Source: Oscillospiraceae bacterium (GTDB lineage: Bacteria; Bacillota; Clostridia; Oscillospirales; Ruminococcaceae). From it: a stretch of 8,871 nucleotides of DNA. Position numbers and translations under genes: made by a program. The DNA lies in contig JAEDMB010000078.1 in assembly GCA_016303235.1 (NCBI GenBank), positions 1 to 8,871 of the forward strand, written 5' to 3'. How positions within the stretch are numbered: the first letter of the stretch is position 1; every line of letters begins with the position of its first letter. Of this stretch, positions 1-6,747 are shown in pieces. A model generated the notes under the pieces. It was not told where the DNA came from and ran no database searches. It saw nothing but the letters and a program-made list of their open reading frames with translations.

Positions 1-1
1 T

Positions 2-1852
2 TTATCTGTCCTGTTCTGCTTTTTTTGCAAGTCCCCATAAATCTGATTTTTTTCCCTGTTGATTTTCAGCAGAAAAATTCAGTTTTGAACGTGAAGGAAT
101 ATATTCTCCGCTTTCGGGGTCTTTTTTTATCATATTCGGAAGGTCTGTTTCATATCTCAGCATATCGTTCAGCCAGTCGCTTGCGGACATGCGGTTGATT
201 TCTTTGAAATATCTGCCTTCAAAATGAAAAGAATCCCAGAAATCACATTTAAGGAAAAAAGGAAAATGTCCTACTATAATATGCCATCTTCCGCCTTTTT
301 CTCCTGCAACCTCCTCCGCATGATTCTTTCCTGCCTGAAAAGGATAGTATCCGTTTTTTACAGCCTGCTCATCGGAATCAGCCTTTGTAGTAAGATACGG
401 CAGACCTGCCGGAGTCAGAATTGAAAAGATGAGTGTCTGCAATATCCAGACATCATCAGCCTTTTTATGAATAAATGAAAATTTATTTTTGTCTGCAATA
501 TGCTCAGGGGAAAGAAATTCCAGTTTTCCCACATTTGAAGGATAAATGAAATCTTTATCAGCAATCTGAGCGGAATCGAGGTCTACAAGATAAGCCTGAC
601 GGTTCTTGTCAAAAAGCAGATTTCCGCTGTTAATATCGCAAAGTATTACATTATGGGAATGCATAAATGAAATTATTTCAGCAAAGCTTTTCGCCATTTT
701 TACCTGGTCAATTTTTTTTAAGCCCGGAACTATTTTCGGATAGGATTCATTATTATAATGCGAAAAAGGTGTAGTATTATGAAAATATTTCATAATATAG
801 CCTGTTATTTTTCCGTGGCGGTCAAAAATAATTTCTTCAGGCCACGCAATTCTGTCCATTATAAAAGGATTGCTGTTATATAAATCATGGAATTTACTGC
901 ACATCAGAAATATTTTTCGGGTTTTCATTTCCGAACAGCTTTTATTATTGAGTATTTTGGCACATTTATTTGGTATTCCGACATCATAGATAGCTCCTTC
1001 TGCACCGCCCTTGTTCAGAAGTCTGATGACTTTAAGACAACTTTTGTCTTTTTTGAATACAAAACCATTAAGCTCAGGGATTTCCGCATTGTATTCAGAA
1101 GCCTTTGATGATAAAGATGCCTTTGGTTTATCCTTTGTTTCAAAGAAAACCGCATTTATCTTCGGGGACATAATATTTCCATTAGAATCAAATTCACGCT
1201 CAAGAATAATAGGAAGTCTGACGTTACCTGAATTATTCATTATTTTTTCATTTATATTTCTGATTCTCAGAGAAAGGCTTTCATTCTGTCCAAATACTAT
1301 AATTGATGAGTTGCGGTATTCTTTATTTATAAATTCACTGATTATTTTATCTTCATCAAATATACTTCCGGAAAGAAGTATTATAAATTTATTTTCTATA
1401 AGCTTAACAAGAGTTTTATAATTGGAAGCAAAGTTCTTGTTTTTTATTATATTTATACATTCGTTTAAGACCACAATTTTTGAACCGGATTTCCATTTGA
1501 TTTTTTTTTGGAGAAAGTCATTGATAATCTGTTCAAATCCCTTTTTTCTTAGTGCCGATTTCGTAAAAATAATATAGTCTCTGGCAAGGTAATCTTTTTT
1601 CTGGAATGGTTTACCGGAGTGCAGAGATGACTGATTTTCAGCGATTTCGTCAGAAGTCCTGTGCTCTGACTTTTTTTCAAGATTTTTCAATACATTTCTG
1701 TATCTTTCAAGTGTATTTCCATATACATCTATATCAGCATGCACAGCTACAAATCCTTCATCTCTCAATGCATCTTCGGCATCGGACAAAGGAACTCCGT
1801 ATTCTTTTACAAGGTCTCTTAGTTTTTTCGTTTCAACATCTTTTTCAGACAT
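2..1852 (-). CDS. Protein kinase with N-terminal IF2N-like and degenerate PIN-like domains
   Basis: This 616-residue protein ends in TAA at the window edge and appears complete. The C-terminal half is a divergent Ser/Thr-type kinase: a degenerate Gly-rich loop at about 278-292 (NKGGAEGAIYDVG), Lys299 in CAKIL as the likely ATP-anchoring lysine, catalytic loop ILCDINSGNLLF (D406, N411), metal-binding D424 in VDLDSAQ (DLD where DFG is usual), an APE-like SPE at 448-450, D467 in DDVW, and RMSASDWLNDML (554-565) as the last subdomain. About 60 residues (489-550) are inserted before it. The DxDSxQ form recalls bacterial YegI/TerY-P-type kinases. Residues 9-40 match the IF2N-like start of the preceding gene, and 90-210 resemble its PIN domain but with F96 and N190 where catalytic Asp would sit. 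ATG 1852 has GAGGGG seven bases upstream and directly follows the PIN gene's TAA. The kinase call is strong; the pseudo-PIN assignment is moderate. Confidence 0.87.
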   Translation of the reverse strand: MSEKDVETKKLRDLVKEYGVPLSDAEDALRDEGFVAVHADIDVYGNTLERYRNVLKNLEKKSEHRTSDEIAENQSSLHSGKPFQKKDYLARDYIIFTKSALRKKGFEQIINDFLQKKIKWKSGSKIVVLNECINIIKNKNFASNYKTLVKLIENKFIILLSGSIFDEDKIISEFINKEYRNSSIIVFGQNESLSLRIRNINEKIMNNSGNVRLPIILEREFDSNGNIMSPKINAVFFETKDKPKASLSSKASEYNAEIPELNGFVFKKDKSCLKVIRLLNKGGAEGAIYDVGIPNKCAKILNNKSCSEMKTRKIFLMCSKFHDLYNSNPFIMDRIAWPEEIIFDRHGKITGYIMKYFHNTTPFSHYNNESYPKIVPGLKKIDQVKMAKSFAEIISFMHSHNVILCDINSGNLLFDKNRQAYLVDLDSAQIADKDFIYPSNVGKLEFLSPEHIADKNKFSFIHKKADDVWILQTLIFSILTPAGLPYLTTKADSDEQAVKNGYYPFQAGKNHAEEVAGEKGGRWHIIVGHFPFFLKCDFWDSFHFEGRYFKEINRMSASDWLNDMLRYETDLPNMIKKDPESGEYIPSRSKLNFSAENQQGKKSDLWGLAKKAEQDR

Positions 1853-2572
1853 TTATTTTCCCCTCACGTTTTCAGTTTTAATATAAAGATTTCCTGTTTC
1901 ATCATCAAGACAGCACACTTTTATTTTTGCTTTTGAACGTACTGACTTAAGCTTATTATTGTTAAACAAATCCTCCGACAGTTTTTTATCTTCAGTGATA
2001 ACTGCACTGTTTTTTCCGGTACTTCTCAGAAGCTGTGTCTGTGAGATAATGACAGGGTCTGCAAAAGGTTTTTTGCTTTTATCTGTCCAGTCATCATCAC
2101 TTCCGGATTCCTCCATAATATTTTGTGAAATAAGGTCTTTTAATATTGAAATTTTTTTCTGTGCGTTTCTTTTTAGTCTGATGTCATTTCCTTTGCTGTG
2201 GTATTCCATTTCAAGATAAACGATATGAGGCAGAATTATTTTCTGATTTTTTTCCTTAAGCAAAGGCTTGACTGCTTTAATAAGATTTTCAAAATGCGGT
2301 GAAAGAATAATGCAGGTATCTATAATAATTATATATTTATCCTTTATAAGCTCTGAAAAAACTTTTACAGACTGGTTATTGCCGTCATATTCATCATTCA
2401 GTATTTTTTGTATCTGTTCAGGATTTTCAATCAGTTCTGATATTTTATTATTTATTCTTTCGGGCAACTGAAGTTTACTGCTGAGAACCTTTTCTCCGCA
2501 GTATTTTATAATTATATCCTGTGCCTGATTTTCAGAAATGCCCGTAAGCTTTGAAAATTCAAGAAGTGTCAT
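1853..2572 (-). CDS. PIN-domain ribonuclease with IF2N/HTH-like N-terminal domain
   Basis: This 239-residue protein is predicted to be a Mg2+-dependent RNase of the PIN superfamily. The PIN domain spans about residues 79-222 with all four expected acidic positions: D85 in IIIIDTC, E121 in PHIVYLEMEYH, D172 in FADPVII and D195 in VITEDKKL. The pattern P-x(5)-E followed by LKRNAQKKISIL resembles the PIN type found in PhoH-linked and Swt1/Smg6-like proteins rather than short VapC toxins. The first 50 residues (LLEFSKLTGISENQAQDII) look like an IF2N-type or small helical nucleic-acid-binding domain. I chose ATG 2572 because GGGAGG lies 12 nt upstream; an in-frame TTG at 2602 has no ribosome binding site. 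The stop codon abuts the kinase ATG with no gap, so nuclease and kinase should be made in step. There is no adjacent VapB-like antitoxin. The nuclease call is firm at family level; the RNA target is unknown. Confidence 0.85.
   Translation of the reverse strand: MTLLEFSKLTGISENQAQDIIIKYCGEKVLSSKLQLPERINNKISELIENPEQIQKILNDEYDGNNQSVKVFSELIKDKYIIIIDTCIILSPHFENLIKAVKPLLKEKNQKIILPHIVYLEMEYHSKGNDIRLKRNAQKKISILKDLISQNIMEESGSDDDWTDKSKKPFADPVIISQTQLLRSTGKNSAVITEDKKLSEDLFNNNKLKSVRSKAKIKVCCLDDETGNLYIKTENVRGK
1860..1865 (-). promoter_or_regulatory. Ribosome binding site of the kinase gene inside the PIN gene
   Basis: GAGGGG sits 7 nt before ATG 1852, embedded in the last codons of the PIN gene, whose TAA immediately precedes the kinase ATG. 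This arrangement supports translational coupling of nuclease and kinase. Confidence 0.75.
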
Positions 2573-2584
2573 TTTATTTTTACG

Positions 2585-2590
2585 CCTCCC
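2585..2590 (-). promoter_or_regulatory. Ribosome binding site of the PIN gene (fixes its ATG start)
   Basis: GGGAGG lies 12 nt upstream of ATG 2572, somewhat far but the only purine-rich Shine-Dalgarno nearby. It lies downstream of the alternative TTG at 2602, which therefore cannot use it. Confidence 0.6.
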
Positions 2591-2624
2591 GTCTGACAGC
2601 AAACATATAAATTACATAGCTTTT

Positions 2625-2653
2625 ATGCAGACGGAATGAATATCCGCCTGCAT
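2625..2653 (-). repeat. Intergenic 11 bp hairpin, possible attenuator or processing site
   Basis: In the 92 nt gap between genes 3 and 4, the transcript can form an 11 bp stem (AUGCAGGCGGA with UCCGUCUGCAU, one G-U pair) closed by a 7 nt loop. The sequence after it is AAAAGC rather than a U tract, so it is not a standard intrinsic terminator. Its 3' arm (2635-2628) can instead pair with CAGACGGG at 2595-2588, which overlaps the first bases of the GGGAGG ribosome binding site of the PIN gene. The two pairings are mutually exclusive, so the element could tune nuclease translation or serve as an RNA-processing or stability element. The structure is directly readable; the function is inferred. 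Confidence 0.45.
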
Positions 2654-2664
2654 TCAAATAAAAA

Positions 2665-3462
2665 TCAGTCATCAAGAATAATGCTTTCACTTTGTATTGA
2701 TAAGCTTTCAGGAGTGTTGTCCGATGCTGTTGCTGATGAATAAACTTTAAGATGAAGGTTGTTGATTTGTTTGATAAAGCTTTTGAATAACTGATTTGTA
2801 TCCTTCATATCGCATTTTATTCCGCCTTCTGCAACATAGTCTCTTATCATCTGCATAGGAACTATACCGTTCCGTGATATTTCAAGCATAAGAATATAGT
2901 CAAGAGGGTGCTTGTCACGCTTGTTTTTCAGCTTATTATATATTGCCCTGAAAATTATGCGGTGAAAGGCAGGTTCTTTATATGATGACTGACATGGATT
3001 TAATATCCAGAATACATCTTTTGCAAAATCCGAAAGTTCACCGGTAATATACGGAAATCCTTTGAATCTGCAAAGAACAATGCTGTTTTCGGTTATATCC
3101 GACTGATATTCAAGATATATTTCTGTATTATGAATAACAACACCTTCATATTTGCTGTCATCTGTTTTCAGGGTACAGCCATCAGTTTCAAGGCAAAGAG
3201 CATAAAGTTTTCCGTCTTTGAATCCGCTGATGACCTTGTCATTATTCATAACAAAAAGCCTGTCTCCTCTTTTGTAAACTCCGGCAGTAACTGTTAATGA
3301 GCCGTTTTTTGATATTTTTATATCCATACCGCTGATAATTCCGTCAGAATAATCGCTGAAAAGATATTTTGCAAGCTCTTTAGGGGCATAGCACATTTTT
3401 TCAAGCATTGCCCCTGTAATAATTGTACCGGATTCAAAAGATATATCATAATCCGAAAGCAT
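2665..3462 (-). CDS. Protein of unknown function, beta-rich N-half, helical C-half
   Basis: I do not recognise this 265-residue protein. Residues about 40-135 alternate hydrophobic and polar residues in short strands with Gly turns (GIISGMDIKIS, SLTVTAGVYKRGDRLFV), a pattern like small beta domains near the start of phage tail or baseplate proteins; that likeness may be convergent. Residues about 140-240 are mostly helical and basic (YNKLKNKRDKHPLDYILMLE), and the tail (about 242-265) is Ser-rich and acidic, ending ILDD. No enzyme motif, signal peptide or membrane helix is seen. The start is well fixed: ATG at 3462 has a perfect GGAGGAG six bases upstream, inside the 3' end of the ATPase gene, and the two genes overlap by 17 nt. 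This implies translational coupling with the large ATPase and suggests that the product binds it or acts as an adaptor, which is inference. The reading frame itself is secure. Confidence 0.85.
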   Translation of the reverse strand: MLSDYDISFESGTIITGAMLEKMCYAPKELAKYLFSDYSDGIISGMDIKISKNGSLTVTAGVYKRGDRLFVMNNDKVISGFKDGKLYALCLETDGCTLKTDDSKYEGVVIHNTEIYLEYQSDITENSIVLCRFKGFPYITGELSDFAKDVFWILNPCQSSYKEPAFHRIIFRAIYNKLKNKRDKHPLDYILMLEISRNGIVPMQMIRDYVAEGGIKCDMKDTNQLFKSFIKQINNLHLKVYSSATASDNTPESLSIQSESIILDD

Positions 3463-6400
3463 CGTTTACTCCTCCGGATTCTTTTTTACATACATTATTG
3501 TTTCCGTTGAAGAAAGATTTTGTCATTGCTCCCGATTCAAAAGGTATGCTTCTCTGATAGGAAAGATAATATTTTTCTGTATCGTCCTCATATGTCTTTA
3601 TTATCTGATAAAGAATAAAACCATAACCCTCACGGTTTGGAACGGCAAAGACAAGCACCTTTTTGTCGTCTCTTACATCAACGCTCTTAAGCTGGTTAAT
3701 CAAATCATCGATTAAGGAAATTTCATTTTCTGTACTTTCATTAAGAATATTATATTCCTCTATGCCATAGTAAGATGTAGTCATTAATCTTTCCTTGAGG
3801 GAAATGCCTCCCAGATAGTCATATTCAAGATTCACCGCATTTTCTCCGATTACATCGCAGTTGATTGAAATTTCAATGGGCTTGGTATTTTTTATACATT
3901 TTTCGGGATTTGCAGAATCCGTAACATATATATACATTGTTCCCTGTGTTGCGTTATACTGTTCAACGTGAAGGGGTTCTGAATTGTTTTTATTCTTAAA
4001 GGCATTTCCTTTGAAAAGTGCTGTTGTGAATGTTTCGCCGTTACTGCTCCTTGATATATATACATTGTTGTTTATCATCTGGCTTACCTGTGGATTATCC
4101 GGATTAACTATGTGCAGTTCCTTATCTCTTATGTATGCAATACAACCTTCTATGCATTTCATTTTCAGACGTTCTGAACTGCCTGAATATTTGCCGTCAG
4201 AATGATTCTTTTCTGAATTATTCATACTGCTTTTTGTACGGAGCTTGCGTCCGGGAACAAATTCCTTAAGCAAATCAAGGAAAAGATTTATTTTACAGGA
4301 CTGTCCGGAAAGCTTAATCCAGTCATAATTGCTCTGTTCAAAATTAAAAATAGTGGCAAGGAGATGATATATGTCAGGACGTATAAGCGTTGTAATTTCA
4401 TTTGTATTGATTTCTATTTTCGGGAGCTTTTCGAAACCGCCTGCCGATTTTGTAGAAACAAGCGGAGGAAGGTCACCCTTAGGATTTTTTATATAGAAAA
4501 ATTGTTCCTTAGGAGAGATTCTTATAACATCGCTGTTAGTATTAAGATTGATATATGCACAGTCAGTTTTTGAGAAAAATTCAATTTTAACTTCTTCTGC
4601 AAGTTGCCAGAGAAGATAGAAGTTTCTCATTACCTGCGGATGAGTTTTCTTTCCTGTATAGTTTGCATTGCTGTTGAAATCAGTCGGCAGAATCTTTTCG
4701 CAAATCTGACTTTTTTCATCAAGCTTATCGTATATTGTCATTCTCTTTCCGTTTTTTATGCATGTGTCAATATCGTTGAAAATTTCATTCTGATTAGCAT
4801 TTATAAGCTGGTCAATGCCGTCAACCACAATTTTATTTGCAGGATTAAGAACGCTCATATAATAATCGCTGAGCTTGATTTTGAGGAGCTGAAAAATCCT
4901 GTATGTAATATTATTTCCGCCAAAATTGGAATTTCCGTTTTCAAATGTTGTACGGAGAGTGAGATTGTAACCGGAGGGTGTTTTTTTGTAGGAATAATTG
5001 CAGTTTACCAAATCAGTAGTTCCGCCCCCGCAGTCAATAATTATGATATTTTCTTTCTTTTCGGAATGGTCTTCATAAGACTTCTGCTGAATTTCTTTTT
5101 CAGTATTGATAATATTTTTTGAGATATAGTTATAAACAATAGCTACACCTTCATCAATACTTTCTTCCGCGTTCATTACATGATAACCGTCTTCTTCTTT
5201 GAATACATAATCCTTAAGGAAGTAAATAAAATGACTTTTAAGCTTTACCGGAGCGGAAAAATGCAGTGATGTAAAATGGCATTTAAAATAATTTTCCGAG
5301 CATTTGAGTATATAATGCAGATATGCCTTTATTATAAATGCTCTCTGAATTACCGCTTCAGTTTTGCCGTCGCTTATTTCCACATATTCATAAGGATTTA
5401 TTATCCAGCGTTTTATTTCCGAGAACATCGTTCCTCTGGGAGTAAAGCTGTTTTCAATAAGAACTCTTTTTGCATCGTAGCCGAAAAGAAATTCAACTTC
5501 CTGAGCTTCATTTTTATCATTTTTTCTTATGATATTTTTTACATAAACCAGAGTAGGGCAAAGGTTTGAATCTGTATGTTCAGAATTTGTAACGTCCTGA
5601 AATTTAACCGTACAGATGTTGCTGTCAGAAGTATATATTCCGGCTGTCGTATTGCTTGAGCCGAAATCAACGCAAAGAGTTTTTTTCGATTTTTCAACAG
5701 ATTTTACCCTGAGATTTATTTCACCGCTGTAAAAATGATTCTTGTTCTGATTTGTCCATATCAGTTCAAAACTGCCGTCAGCAGTTTTTATTGAATTGAA
5801 ATCAATATTAAAAGCCTTAGCCTCAACGTAATATTTCGGATATGGGTCTGATATTCCTTTTTTGTATATAAGTGAACCCAGAAGAACAGCTTTTCCGGAA
5901 GAACTTACTATTATACAGAAATCAGTGCATACATCATCTTCATCGTTGAGATTAATTGTTGCCTTGATATTGTTATTTGCATTTATGTCAATATCTGAGA
6001 TAATCTCATTTTTCATTTCCGATTCAAAATAGATACCAGTAATATCGCTGTCAACATCAGCAGATGTAATTTTATCCTTTATATTATTGTAGTAAATCTG
6101 AGCTTCGTCAAGATTTTCCGGAATAACTGAAGATGAAAAATCATTTTCCTCCTCAAAATTATCATCAGAAATGTTATTGCTTTCAAGCTCACTGTTTTCG
6201 TCATTCAATATAGAACGAAAATCATCTATACTGAGGCTGTCGTCTGAGAAGTCATAGCTGTTGTTTTCGTCGCTGTCATAATAATTATCATCATCATAAT
6301 TATCCGGTTTAAAATCAAAATCAGGAACAGACGGGTCTTGCTGTTCATACTCCGGAACGGGGTCAGGTTCGGGTTCTGACGTTTTTATCGGATTTCCGTC

Positions 6401-6727
6401 TGCACCGATTCCGTCAATAAATATTTTTTTTCTGAAAAATTCAAGATTTTCAGCTTTCATGTTGCTGACAATTAATTTATGTTTCTGTTCATATTCGGGT
6501 GATTCTTCGGTATAGACATTAAGGAACAGTCTTTTGAGAATATTTTTTAAATCATATCCTCCGCTTGCTCTTTGTTCAAGAAAAGCTGATATTTCATCAA
6601 CAGTAATATTTCCGTTATATGTTACAGATGACTCAATAATAGCCTTTTCCATTGTTGAACCTGATACATTAAGTGAACCGTCAGGCAGAACAGTATTTTC
6701 TGATGAGATAAAATCCAAAGCTCCCAT
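3446..6727 (-). CDS. Large actin/Hsp70-fold ATPase with acidic N-terminal region
   Basis: This 1093-residue protein contains an actin/Hsp70-superfamily ATPase core at about residues 348-870. The phosphate-1 loop LCVDFGSSNTTAG is at 351-363, the phosphate-2 loop IIIDCGGGTTDL at 562-573, and an adenosine-type motif LSGQSCKINLF at 806-816 in the GG(S/T) position. It is divergent from DnaK: the core has large insertions (for example around 385-415, 540-560 and 615-700). The N-terminus has a helical segment (about 41-103), then a strongly acidic, Asp/Glu/Asn/Tyr-rich low-complexity linker (about 117-198), then a beta-rich segment (about 225-345). The last 220 residues are mixed and unrecognised. 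No signal peptide or membrane segment is seen. The ATG at 6727 follows AAAGGA by 11 nt and lies 16 nt after the Hsp70-vWA stop, so the two ATPases are probably co-translated. Nucleotide binding is well supported; polymerisation, chaperone activity or a scaffolding role cannot be told apart from sequence. Remote resemblance to SrfB-type or YegD-type Hsp70-like proteins is possible but unverified. Confidence 0.85.
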   Translation of the reverse strand: MGALDFISSENTVLPDGSLNVSGSTMEKAIIESSVTYNGNITVDEISAFLEQRASGGYDLKNILKRLFLNVYTEESPEYEQKHKLIVSNMKAENLEFFRKKIFIDGIGADGNPIKTSEPEPDPVPEYEQQDPSVPDFDFKPDNYDDDNYYDSDENNSYDFSDDSLSIDDFRSILNDENSELESNNISDDNFEEENDFSSSVIPENLDEAQIYYNNIKDKITSADVDSDITGIYFESEMKNEIISDIDINANNNIKATINLNDEDDVCTDFCIIVSSSGKAVLLGSLIYKKGISDPYPKYYVEAKAFNIDFNSIKTADGSFELIWTNQNKNHFYSGEINLRVKSVEKSKKTLCVDFGSSNTTAGIYTSDSNICTVKFQDVTNSEHTDSNLCPTLVYVKNIIRKNDKNEAQEVEFLFGYDAKRVLIENSFTPRGTMFSEIKRWIINPYEYVEISDGKTEAVIQRAFIIKAYLHYILKCSENYFKCHFTSLHFSAPVKLKSHFIYFLKDYVFKEEDGYHVMNAEESIDEGVAIVYNYISKNIINTEKEIQQKSYEDHSEKKENIIIIDCGGGTTDLVNCNYSYKKTPSGYNLTLRTTFENGNSNFGGNNITYRIFQLLKIKLSDYYMSVLNPANKIVVDGIDQLINANQNEIFNDIDTCIKNGKRMTIYDKLDEKSQICEKILPTDFNSNANYTGKKTHPQVMRNFYLLWQLAEEVKIEFFSKTDCAYINLNTNSDVIRISPKEQFFYIKNPKGDLPPLVSTKSAGGFEKLPKIEINTNEITTLIRPDIYHLLATIFNFEQSNYDWIKLSGQSCKINLFLDLLKEFVPGRKLRTKSSMNNSEKNHSDGKYSGSSERLKMKCIEGCIAYIRDKELHIVNPDNPQVSQMINNNVYISRSSNGETFTTALFKGNAFKNKNNSEPLHVEQYNATQGTMYIYVTDSANPEKCIKNTKPIEISINCDVIGENAVNLEYDYLGGISLKERLMTTSYYGIEEYNILNESTENEISLIDDLINQLKSVDVRDDKKVLVFAVPNREGYGFILYQIIKTYEDDTEKYYLSYQRSIPFESGAMTKSFFNGNNNVCKKESGGVNDAFGL
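3469..3475 (-). promoter_or_regulatory. Strong internal ribosome binding site of gene 3
   Basis: GGAGGAG, a near-perfect match to the anti-Shine-Dalgarno, sits six bases before ATG 3462 and within the last codons of the large ATPase gene. It decides the start of the unknown-function gene and shows that the 17 nt overlap is genuine. Confidence 0.85.
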
Positions 6728-6747
6728 TAATCAATCATTCCTTTCAT
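6727..6747 (-). other. Six-codon coupling mini-ORF between genes 1 and 2
   Basis: In the 16 nt junction an ATG overlaps the Hsp70-vWA stop (ATGA), reads Met-Lys-Gly-Met-Ile-Asp, and stops at a TAA that shares one base with the ATG of the large ATPase (TAATG). The AAAGGA ribosome binding site of the next gene (6744-6739) lies within it. Such chained stop/start overlaps could let a terminating ribosome re-initiate on the ATPase gene. No ribosome binding site specific to the mini-ORF is evident, so it is probably a coupling device or chance rather than a peptide gene. Confidence 0.2.

Noticed and set aside
1011..1421. 136-codon open frame on the plus strand
   Set aside because: It is antisense to the kinase gene, where motifs and coupling to the PIN gene are convincing; the product is low in recognisable features.
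1501..1509. Second A9 run, in the kinase gene
   Set aside because: It lies within the pseudo-PIN region rather than at a domain boundary, and one alternative frame stays open for many codons, so there is no particular sign of a functional slip site.
2573..2602. Ten-residue N-terminal extension of the PIN protein from TTG
   Set aside because: There is no Shine-Dalgarno before the TTG, the extension carries the ribosome binding site of the internal ATG, and homology to the kinase N-terminus starts after the ATG.
2625..2653. Hairpin as an intrinsic terminator
   Set aside because: In the minus-strand transcript it is followed by AAAAGC instead of a run of U, and the plus-strand reading also lacks a downstream T tract.
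4604..5122. 172-codon open frame on the plus strand
   Set aside because: It lies wholly antisense to the ATPase core of gene 2, including the phosphate-2 loop, has no ribosome binding site evident, and encodes a hydrophobic, Cys-rich sequence typical of antisense shadows.
3370..6727. Shared N-terminal motif between genes 2 and 3 (similar SG-T...MLEK-like stretches)
   Set aside because: Only scattered residues match over about 20 positions, which is not distinguishable from chance by eye.
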